The notes beneath the pieces are model-generated. The model was given only the letters and a program-made list of their open reading frames with translations. It had not been told where the DNA came from and made no database searches. A stretch of DNA of 13,795 nt. Source: Acidimicrobiaceae bacterium UBA7830. Its GTDB lineage: Bacteria > Actinomycetota > Acidimicrobiia > Acidimicrobiales > Ilumatobacteraceae. The translations under genes were made by a program, and so were the position numbers. Positions 7,785 to 13,795 of the stretch are shown piece after piece; the stretch's first letter is position 1; every line of letters begins with the position of its first letter. Where the stretch lies: the NCBI GenBank assembly GCA_002501485.1, contig DLTS01000009.1:1-13795 (forward strand), written 5' to 3'.

Positions 7785-8599
7785 GATCGAACACTGAGGC
7801 GATGCAGTGCTTCAACGACTCCGCCGCCGATTGCAAGCGCTTTATCAGAGATCTGGAGGCAGGCCTCCGGGTCATGTCGGGGGTCAATGTCGGCAATCTT
7901 CAGCCCTGCGGCGACCTGCGAACCGGGGGTGATGAGTCCTCTCACCATGCCGGTGAACGGGGCATGAACTGGCGATTGTGTCGTTGCGACTACCTCGCCA
8001 AGCACAGTGCCCTCTTCGACCCAGTCACCAATTTTTGATGTCCAGTCAATACGACCAGCCTGTGGCGCCCGGATCACTCTCGCAGCCGATTTCCCTTCGA
8101 TTTCTCCGGGGTTGCCTGTATTTGCCTCTGCCATGCCCGAAAATAGAGCTCGTCCAAGGCGGTGTCCCCGCATCGTCTCTATGACCGCATGGCAGTGCGT
8201 GCCAACGGTGAACCCTGGTCCAAGCGCGATCACGATGTCAGCATCGGCGATAGATGAATCAAGGGGCTGTTTTGCCAAACGGCAGTCAATGATGCTGCTC
8301 ATCGGCTGTGAGAGCGGCAGATCGCCAAGGGTGGGTGCCACTACAACGGGGATTTCGCCAAGGCCCCAACAGGAGCAAACCGATGATTCATCCTCACAAC
8401 GCCGAGCCGTGAGACCTTCGATCTCGATATGTCCTGAGACGACCGCTGAAGAAACCGCAACGGTGCGTCGAATGGTGAGTGGTTCAGGCAGCTCGGCTAC
8501 GACAACTCGAAATCCAGCATGATGAAGGCGCCATACCACGCCAGTTGCAATATCTCCCCCGCCTCGTACAAGGACGATGTCATCTGGTGCTGGTTGCAC
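7781..8599 (-). CDS. yqeB: SDMH system maturation protein YqeB (EF2563 family)
   Basis: A 272-aa protein of the EF2563/YqeB family, proposed to help make or insert the selenium-containing molybdenum cofactor. The N-terminus IVLVRGGGDIATGVVWRLHH is a nucleotide-binding-like Rossmann start. LGPGFTVGTHCHAVIETMRG (126-145) and NTGNPGEI (160-167) are family signatures, and ISDKALAIGGGVVEAL closes the protein. Residues ~174-238 resemble a biotinyl/lipoyl-like beta domain (VHAPFTGMVRGL). The frame is open to 8749, but I chose GTG at 8599: GAGG at 8609-8606 sits 6 nt upstream, and the resulting protein begins where the family begins. It overlaps the xdhC stop by 20 nt in another frame. In E. coli YqeB, as I recall it, the same module is fused behind an XdhC-like half. 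Confidence 0.9.
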   Translation of the reverse strand: MQPAPDDIVLVRGGGDIATGVVWRLHHAGFRVVVAELPEPLTIRRTVAVSSAVVSGHIEIEGLTARRCEDESSVCSCWGLGEIPVVVAPTLGDLPLSQPMSSIIDCRLAKQPLDSSIADADIVIALGPGFTVGTHCHAVIETMRGHRLGRALFSGMAEANTGNPGEIEGKSAARVIRAPQAGRIDWTSKIGDWVEEGTVLGEVVATTQSPVHAPFTGMVRGLITPGSQVAAGLKIADIDPRHDPEACLQISDKALAIGGGVVEALHRLSVRS

Positions 8600-9350
8600 G
8601 AACGACCTCAGCCATGATGCTGATTGCGATTTGCTCAGGGGTCTCGGCGCCAATTTCCAGACCGATCGGCGTGGAAATCCTGGAAGTCTCGGCCTCACTG
8701 CACCCGGCATCGATGAGAAGCTTCTTCGTTGTCGACCATCTGCGAGCACTTCCCATTAGGCCAATGTAGGCAGCAGGTTGTTTCACGACGGCGGGAATGA
8801 GTTCAACATCGAGAGGAACGTTCCGAGTGACCATCACGATCACTGACCGAGCGTCGAGTGGAATCTCCGTGAGCGCCTGAGAAAGCTCACCACCATGAGA
8901 TGTGACGGCGTCATCGAGTTCTTCGAGTGTTTCGGGGCGGTCGTCCCAGAGGTGAACGTCCCATCCACTCCATTGCGCAAGCTCGCAGACAGCACGTCCG
9001 ACATGACCGGCACCGATGATGAGAAGTGAAGCGGTATTCATATACGGCTCAACGTAGACGTCCATCTCGCCTCCGCACACACCAGGGTCTCCACTGGAAG
9101 GGTCGACAAGCCGATAGGTGAGCAAGCGAGGTTGACCGTCAGTCATTGCCTCCATCGCCACATCAACCACCCTTGATTCCATTTCGCCTCCGCCAACGGT
9201 TCCCGACCGGCTTCCGTCGTCACGGATGAGCATCGCCGCGCCAATGCGTCTGGGCACCGATCGGTCGGTGCGGACCACTGTCGCAATCGCAGCCTTGCCA
9301 CCAGCTGAGGCGGTGTCGACCGCCTGTCGGATCAGGTCTAACGACCCCAC
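8580..9350 (-). CDS. xdhC: XdhC/CoxI family molybdenum cofactor maturation protein
   Basis: A 256-aa XdhC-family protein. Relatives bind Moco, promote exchange of its terminal oxo ligand for sulfur with a cysteine desulfurase, and deliver it to xanthine-dehydrogenase-type apoenzymes. The CoxI half shows SVPRRIGAAMLI (31-42), GTVGGGEMESRVV (50-62) and DPGVCGGEMDVYVEP (88-102), with C92 in the conserved place. The XdhC_C Rossmann half starts with LLIIGAGHVGRAVCELA (109-125), followed by YIGLMGSARRW (195-205) and STPIGLEIGAETPEQIA (226-242). The start is GTG at 9350, overlapping the ssnA stop by 13 nt; GGAAG lies about 10 nt upstream. In this operon the inserted chalcogen may be selenium rather than sulfur, which is inference from the adjacent yqeB and yqeC. 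Confidence 0.93.
   Translation of the reverse strand: MGSLDLIRQAVDTASAGGKAAIATVVRTDRSVPRRIGAAMLIRDDGSRSGTVGGGEMESRVVDVAMEAMTDGQPRLLTYRLVDPSSGDPGVCGGEMDVYVEPYMNTASLLIIGAGHVGRAVCELAQWSGWDVHLWDDRPETLEELDDAVTSHGGELSQALTEIPLDARSVIVMVTRNVPLDVELIPAVVKQPAAYIGLMGSARRWSTTKKLLIDAGCSEAETSRISTPIGLEIGAETPEQIAISIMAEVVRATSTR
8606..8609 (-). promoter_or_regulatory. Ribosome binding site deciding the yqeB start
   Basis: GAGG on the minus strand stands 6 nt before GTG 8599, inside the end of xdhC. It supports re-initiation there rather than the longer open frame reaching 8749, whose extra 50 residues are Arg/Ser/Pro-rich and unlike the family. Confidence 0.6.
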
Positions 9351-10642
9351 AGGCGGCTCGCTTCCTCAACAACGCGCCTACGGGCTCGGTCAACATCAAC
9401 TCCGAGAACCTCGCCATTTCGTACCCGCCATTCACCGGCCACCATCACATCGCGAACGTGATGACCGCTTCGCCAAAGCACCAACTGATCACAGATTGTC
9501 GAAGCGTCTATCGGCGTAGGGAAGTCACAATTGACGAGCTGGAGATCAGCGGTCCAGCCTGGTTCGATTCGACCGAGGTAGTCGAGCCCGAGGGCCTGGG
9601 CGCCACCTTCGGTTGCCATGTGAAGGACACTATGGGCGGGAAGAGTCGATGGATCACGGAGTCGTGCTTTTTGCAGCCAAAATGCTCCGCGCATGACTTC
9701 GTACATGTCGTTGACGTAACCATCGGTGCCGAGGCCGACAGTGACGCCTTTTGCCAGGAGTTCAGCGATTGGCGCAATGCCTCCCCCAACTTCGCAGTTT
9801 GAGAGCGGCATATGGCTGACTCGTGTTCCGGTATCAGCGATGATGGCGAGTTCTGAGTCGGTCATCTGCACGCATTGGCTGGCGAGAAACGACCGATCTG
9901 CAACCCCGAGTTCACGATAAAAGGCCATGGTGTCCATGCCATGGTTCTCCCGCGCCCAGTTGCCCTCGTGTGTTCCCTCATTGCAATGTGCGTGGTACCA
10001 AGTTGATCGCACCCTCGCTTCATCTGCTGCTCGCTCAATGAATTGCGGCGAGCACGTAAATACGGTGTGCCACGACATCGCCCCAGATATCAATGCATCA
10101 TCTTGGTGGGCGTCGATGAAGTCAAGATTCTCGCGAAGGGAGCGTTCGGCGATTTCTTGGCCCGATCGCTCTGTTGCCTCAAAACTAAATATGCCTCGCA
10201 TGCCTGCACGGCTCGCATGGTCGGCTTCGACGTCGAGGACACCTGACAGAGCCCCGGGTGCCTCACAAATATCAAAAAAGGTGGTAGTGCCACTTCGTAA
10301 CATTTCGGCGCACACCCATTCTGTAGCGGCACCAATCATCTCCTGATCAAGACGATCTTCGACTTGGGGCCACCAGTAGTCATCGAGAAAACTTTCAAAA
10401 CCTGTTGGTGGTGATTCGATCACGATTCCGTGAGCAAGCGTGCCGTAGAGATGGACGTGAGAATTGACGAATCCAGGGAGGAGGGCGCAGCCGGATGCGT
10501 CGACGATCTCGTCATCAGGGAACTGAGCGACGAGTTCTCCCGGTGGCGCCACGTGAGTGATGACCCCGTCATGCACCCGAACAGCAGTGTTCGCACTGAC
10601 CTCCTCGCCGGAGGCAACCAACCAGTCGGGTTGAATAATCAT
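9338..10642 (-). CDS. ssnA: SsnA-type amidohydrolase (ATZ/TRZ family)
   Basis: A 434-aa amidohydrolase-superfamily protein resembling E. coli SsnA, a gene found with xdhD in SDMH clusters. It is a probable metal-dependent deaminase or hydrolase of a ring compound; the substrate is unknown. Metal ligands are recognisable: SHVH with H62 and H64, H219 with E222 in HAHCNEG, and D307 in GLGTDGYVNDMYEVM. Other SsnA-like segments are DDYWWPQVEDRLDQE (87-101) and FEATERSGQEI (154-164). The second catalytic His of the family, normally in an AHG/AHC motif before the next strand, is replaced by Gln: SQCV with Q256. The ATG at 10642 follows the xdhD stop by 12 nt without an obvious ribosome binding site. 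Guanine deaminase or a chlorohydrolase-like function are alternatives. Confidence 0.85.
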   Translation of the reverse strand: MIIQPDWLVASGEEVSANTAVRVHDGVITHVAPPGELVAQFPDDEIVDASGCALLPGFVNSHVHLYGTLAHGIVIESPPTGFESFLDDYWWPQVEDRLDQEMIGAATEWVCAEMLRSGTTTFFDICEAPGALSGVLDVEADHASRAGMRGIFSFEATERSGQEIAERSLRENLDFIDAHQDDALISGAMSWHTVFTCSPQFIERAADEARVRSTWYHAHCNEGTHEGNWARENHGMDTMAFYRELGVADRSFLASQCVQMTDSELAIIADTGTRVSHMPLSNCEVGGGIAPIAELLAKGVTVGLGTDGYVNDMYEVMRGAFWLQKARLRDPSTLPAHSVLHMATEGGAQALGLDYLGRIEPGWTADLQLVNCDFPTPIDASTICDQLVLWRSGHHVRDVMVAGEWRVRNGEVLGVDVDRARRRVVEEASRLWGR

Positions 10643-10654
10643 GTGCGTCGGGAC

Positions 10655-13594
10655 TTACTCGGAGGCCTTGATAGCCCGCCAGACGCGTTCTGGGGTAAAC
10701 GGGATTTCGTTCATCGAGACACCGACGGCATTTTGGATGGCATGTCGGAGGGCTGGAGCGACGCCGTCCTTCGGGATTTCCGCTACCGCCTTCGCTCCGA
10801 ATGGGCCGCTGTCTTCCATTGTCTGAACGAGGTACACCGTCGTCTCAGGCATTTCATCGGCTCGGTAGATGTGGTATGGCCCAAATGAGTCGTTCAGCAT
10901 CTTTCCGTTTTCGTCAAATGCGTACTCTTCGCAATGTGCGTACCCGAGTGCTTGCAACATTCCGCCCTCTACCTGACCAGATGCCGTCACGGGGTTGATC
11001 GCAACGCCACAGTCAACGGCCATCGCCATCTTCACCACGGTCACCTGACCCGTATCGATATCGACCTCAACCTCGATGACCTGTGCAGCGAACGGCGGAG
11101 GGCATTCAGGCGATACATACGACGCTGTACCCATGATCTGTTCTTGTTCTTGTGTATGCAAAGAATCGAGCGCAATGTCTTCCATTGAGACCGAGCGACC
11201 ATCGGGTGCGTAGGCCCGCCGGTCACGCAGTTCGATGGAACATGGCTGCTCCACACCGAGGAGCATGGCCGCGCGTTCTTTAATACGTTCACGGGCGGCC
11301 TCAGCTGCGCGGAGAGCCGCGGTGCCAGAGATGTATGTCGTTGACGAGGCGTACGCCCCTGTATCGAAAGGGGTCATGTCGGTGTCACTTGAATACACCT
11401 TGATGTCGTCAAGCGGAACACCAAGAACTTCAGCAGCAATTTGCCCGAGGACCGTGTCTGCGCCGGTGCCAAGATCGGTTGCGCCAACGAGCATATTGAA
11501 TGAACCGTCATCGTTGAGCTTGATGGAACATCCACCCATATCAAGAAACGGAATTGCGGTGCCATGCATGCAGTAGGCAAAGCCGAGCCCTCTACGAATA
11601 TTGGGGCGGTCAGATGGTTCACGCCAGGCTTGATCCTCACGACGATGCCAGCCGATTTCTCTGAGCGCCTGTGCAACACATTCCTCAAGTCCTGTCGAAA
11701 GCACTCGTGGATATTCGTCAAGTTCTCCATCGCTTGCCGCGCGCTCGCCAAGGTGCGGAGCGATGTTGAGTTCATCGCCAAGACGTAGCCAGTTTTTGCG
11801 TTTGAACTCGATGCAGTCGAACCCGAGTTCAGCAGCAATGTCATCCATATGGGCCTCGAGAGCAAACTCAGCCTGTGGCGCGCCGTAGCCCCGATACGCG
11901 CCCGGAACAGGGATATTCGTGTACACGACATCACAACGAAAACGTTTGTTTGGCGCGTTGTACTGGGTGAGGCCACGGAGACCTGCGACCGTCTGAACGG
12001 TGTACCCGTGGGTGCCGTATGGGCCGGTGTTACCAATGATGTAGAGGTCTTGTGAGACCAGTTTTCCTTCGTCATCGACAACGGTCGTGAAGGTCAACGT
12101 CTGAGGGTGGCGAGTTCGGCTCGCAATGAACTCCTCTGAGCGATCAAGTTCCAGTCGAACAGGTCGCCGAGTTGCCTGCGCAAGATGCCCAACAATGTCT
12201 TCGATGAGCATCTCTTGCTTAGCGCCGAACCCTCCGCCAATGCGTGGCTTCACGACGCGAATGTCTTTGATGTCTCGATCGAGTAGTGGAGCCACCATTC
12301 GTCGAGCGTGAAATGGAACTTGGGTGGCGGTTCGAATGACGAGGCGTTCGTCTTCGTCTAGCCAGGCAATTGAAATGTGCGGCTCGATCGGACATTGCTG
12401 CACTTGGTGCACCCGGAAGGTCTGAGTAAAAACGTGATGGCCATTTTCTGTGGCGTGCTCGACAGCCGCATCGGGGTCATTTCGACGGGCGGCGATGTGA
12501 TGAACGATGTTTCTCTCTCGATCGTGAATCTCGAGCGTGTCAGGTTCGTCATGAATCACCACCGCTCCATCAGCCATCGCGTCTCGTTCATCGAGAATCG
12601 CTGGGAGCGGCTCGTAACTGACGTCAATCAGGGTGCACGCATGTGCTGCGATCTCAGGTGTTTCCGCAGCCACAACGGCAACACGATCACCGACATGGCG
12701 GACTTTGTCATCGAAACTCACCTGATCATGAGGATGAGGATTAGGCCACGACTGTCCGCCAGATGCGTATTTCACTCGAGGCGTGTTCTGGTAGTGGAGA
12801 ATCTCGTGAACTCCTGCCAGTGCCCGGGCAGCGGAATCATCAATGTTGGTGATTCGAGCGTGCGCATGAGGACTCCGTAGCACCTTTGCATAGAGCATGT
12901 TGCGCATCTCGATGTCATCGGTAAATGCAGGGTTACCTTTTGCAAGCCGAATCGCATCGACCTTGATTTCCGGTTTACCAACAACTGCCATTTCAGGCAC
13001 ATCACGGGATGGAATGACGCGTGGTACTGCTGCTGAGGTTGTTGGCGCACGGTCGCTTGGGTCGTATTCGGCTGGCTCGCCCTGCTGAGTAAGCGGTGGA
13101 ACGATGAGGGGCGCAAATGCTTCTGTCTGTTCGCCGCGTATCACCGCCGCTGCCCTATGGATCGCTTCGACCGGCTTCACATATGCGGTTTCCCGGTCGA
13201 GTATTCCCGACAGCATGTCTCGAATTTGTGCGTCGGTTGGCGCCGGATTCTTCTCGAGAAGCGCAAGAGTGCCTAGCACCATTGCGCCGGCTGAATAACC
13301 CGACTGAAATGCGCCTGCCGCAACGAAGGCGGCTTGGATCGGGTGAAGCTCGGCCTCAGTATTCAGAGCTTCAACAGTGGTGATGGTATGACCATTGGCC
13401 TGTACTGCGAGGACGACATCGCTACTGACGAGTTCGCCGTCGAGCAGCACAGCCCCGGCTCCGGTTTCACCGCTATCTGACCCGTAGTGAACGCTGAACA
13501 TTCCCTGCGAGCGCAAGAAGGTCCGAAGCGTCTCGTGAACCTCGCAGTTCCCCGTGATCTGTTTGCCATTAAGAGTCAGCAAAATCGATTTCAT
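10655..13594 (-). CDS. xdhD: XdhD-type selenium-dependent molybdenum hydroxylase, Mo-binding subunit
   Basis: A 979-aa xanthine-dehydrogenase-family protein matching E. coli XdhD in layout. Residues ~1-150 have the ferredoxin plus 2Fe-2S-binding fold pattern (LLDGELVSSDVVLAV, LHPIQAAFVAAGAFQSGY, DMLSGIL) but lack all eight cluster cysteines; C17 is the only Cys there. A polar linker (~155-195) leads to the molybdopterin domains (~205-979). Landmarks are LRSPHAHARI (239-248), QQCPIEPH (399-406), GGGFGAKQEML (453-463), GAYRGYGAPQ (565-574), DLGTGADTVL (707-716, where xanthine dehydrogenases have MGQG), TGAYASSTTY (745-754) and GAKAVAEI with the likely catalytic base E939. The ATG overlaps the FAD-subunit stop and has AGGAGA 6 nt upstream. 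It probably hydroxylates a purine or related N-heterocycle in the cytoplasm; E. coli XdhD has been tied to purine interconversion and, in another report, to selenate reduction. Substrate and selenium content are inferred. Confidence 0.9.
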   Translation of the reverse strand: MKSILLTLNGKQITGNCEVHETLRTFLRSQGMFSVHYGSDSGETGAGAVLLDGELVSSDVVLAVQANGHTITTVEALNTEAELHPIQAAFVAAGAFQSGYSAGAMVLGTLALLEKNPAPTDAQIRDMLSGILDRETAYVKPVEAIHRAAAVIRGEQTEAFAPLIVPPLTQQGEPAEYDPSDRAPTTSAAVPRVIPSRDVPEMAVVGKPEIKVDAIRLAKGNPAFTDDIEMRNMLYAKVLRSPHAHARITNIDDSAARALAGVHEILHYQNTPRVKYASGGQSWPNPHPHDQVSFDDKVRHVGDRVAVVAAETPEIAAHACTLIDVSYEPLPAILDERDAMADGAVVIHDEPDTLEIHDRERNIVHHIAARRNDPDAAVEHATENGHHVFTQTFRVHQVQQCPIEPHISIAWLDEDERLVIRTATQVPFHARRMVAPLLDRDIKDIRVVKPRIGGGFGAKQEMLIEDIVGHLAQATRRPVRLELDRSEEFIASRTRHPQTLTFTTVVDDEGKLVSQDLYIIGNTGPYGTHGYTVQTVAGLRGLTQYNAPNKRFRCDVVYTNIPVPGAYRGYGAPQAEFALEAHMDDIAAELGFDCIEFKRKNWLRLGDELNIAPHLGERAASDGELDEYPRVLSTGLEECVAQALREIGWHRREDQAWREPSDRPNIRRGLGFAYCMHGTAIPFLDMGGCSIKLNDDGSFNMLVGATDLGTGADTVLGQIAAEVLGVPLDDIKVYSSDTDMTPFDTGAYASSTTYISGTAALRAAEAARERIKERAAMLLGVEQPCSIELRDRRAYAPDGRSVSMEDIALDSLHTQEQEQIMGTASYVSPECPPPFAAQVIEVEVDIDTGQVTVVKMAMAVDCGVAINPVTASGQVEGGMLQALGYAHCEEYAFDENGKMLNDSFGPYHIYRADEMPETTVYLVQTMEDSGPFGAKAVAEIPKDGVAPALRHAIQNAVGVSMNEIPFTPERVWRAIKASE

Positions 13595-13795
13595 GACAGG
13601 TCTCCTAACACACGCTCGCCCAATGTGACGGCCAGGTGATGGCGATATTCGCTCGATCCGCGGAAGTCGTCGATGGGAATGAGTTGATTGATGTCGTCGA
13701 TTGACCGGGCTACCACCGGATGCGACGCGACACCTGTGAGGGCGAGAGTGATGCCGTCTTCTGCTTGTCGCCCGACGACCGCGACAATTGGAGTG
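13591..13795 (-). CDS. FAD-binding subunit of molybdenum hydroxylase, C-terminal fragment
   Basis: The last 67 residues of a gene entering from the right edge. Read from 13794 leftward, the protein shows GRQAEDGITLALTGVASHPV, then PIDDFRGSSEYRHHLAVTL, and ends GERVLGDLS. The DFRGSSEYRxxLA segment is characteristic of the C-terminal domain of CoxM/XdhB/YgfM-type FAD-binding subunits of molybdopterin dehydrogenases, which pass electrons between the Fe-S centres and NAD+ or another acceptor. Its TGA overlaps the Mo-subunit ATG by 4 nt, as expected for subunits of one complex. It would correspond to E. coli ygfM, which lies beside xdhD. The FAD-binding domain itself is outside the window. Confidence 0.85.
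   Translation of the reverse strand, partial: TPIVAVVGRQAEDGITLALTGVASHPVVARSIDDINQLIPIDDFRGSSEYRHHLAVTLGERVLGDLS
13601..13606 (-). promoter_or_regulatory. Strong Shine-Dalgarno of the xdhD-like gene
   Basis: AGGAGA on the minus strand lies 6 nt before ATG 13594, inside the last codons of the upstream FAD-subunit gene. It is the clearest ribosome binding site in the operon and fixes the start of the Mo subunit. Confidence 0.7.

Noticed and set aside
8600..8749. N-terminal 50-residue extension of YqeB
   Set aside because: It lies inside xdhC in another frame, is Arg/Ser/Pro-rich, and the family begins at IVLVRGGGD; GTG 8599 has its own GAGG.
9927..10888. Plus-strand open frames opposite ssnA and xdhD
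   Set aside because: They are antisense to well-supported genes, show no family motifs and lack ribosome binding sites.
10655..13594. The Mo subunit as an ordinary xanthine dehydrogenase with intact Fe-S domain
   Set aside because: The fold pattern of the N-terminal domain is there, but all eight cluster cysteines are missing and the LGTG segment replaces MGQG; the protein and its neighbours fit the XdhD type.
13145..13594. Loss of the cysteines through frameshifts or sequencing error
   Set aside because: The frame is continuous, the flanking conserved segments keep their spacing, and each cysteine position is replaced by an ordinary residue.
7053..13795. Selenocysteine-encoding UGA or SECIS element
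   Set aside because: No TGA interrupts any of the genes at a catalytic position. SDMH enzymes carry labile selenium on the cofactor, so none is needed.

Overview
The window looks like chromosome from an actinobacterium, most plausibly of the Acidimicrobiia type. This is inferred from mid-50s GC (judged by eye), a FadD4-like acyl-CoA synthetase, an F420-type luciferase-like oxidoreductase, several starts with a TAnnnT box only 6-11 nt upstream (leaderless style), and a DUF512 gene beside der and ispH. No rRNA or marker protein is present that would fix the taxon.

Left part (1-6055). A minus-strand pair, DUF512 radical-SAM-like protein then der (cut by the left edge), diverges from a plus-strand run. 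That run is ispH (last step of the MEP isoprenoid pathway), a small four-helix CopD-like membrane protein and a small anchored protein of unknown function, all overlapping or abutting. A second plus-strand unit holds a FadD-type acyl-CoA synthetase and a glycerophosphodiester phosphodiesterase. A short perfect hairpin lies where this unit meets the minus-strand operon.

Right part (6075-13795). One tight minus-strand operon is read right to left: the C-terminus of an FAD-binding subunit, a 979-aa molybdenum hydroxylase of the E. coli XdhD type, an SsnA-type amidohydrolase, an XdhC-type Moco maturation factor, YqeB (EF2563 family), YqeC, and an F420-type LLM oxidoreductase. YqeB and YqeC are the standard genomic markers of selenium-dependent molybdenum hydroxylases (SDMH), whose cofactor carries labile selenium. 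The set matches the E. coli ygfM-xdhD-ssnA / yqeB / yqeC genes.

Proposed joint function (inference): the Mo enzyme and its FAD subunit hydroxylate a purine or similar N-heterocycle, SsnA deaminates or hydrolyses a related ring compound, and XdhC/YqeB/YqeC install the terminal sulfur or selenium on Moco. The most striking details are an N-terminal ferredoxin-like domain in the Mo subunit that has lost all eight [2Fe-2S] cysteines, an SsnA with Gln in place of a normally catalytic His, and XdhC and YqeB as two overlapping genes where E. coli has one fused protein.

There is no stretch over 300 bases without a gene. No tRNA, rRNA, CRISPR array, insertion sequence or long repeat was seen.
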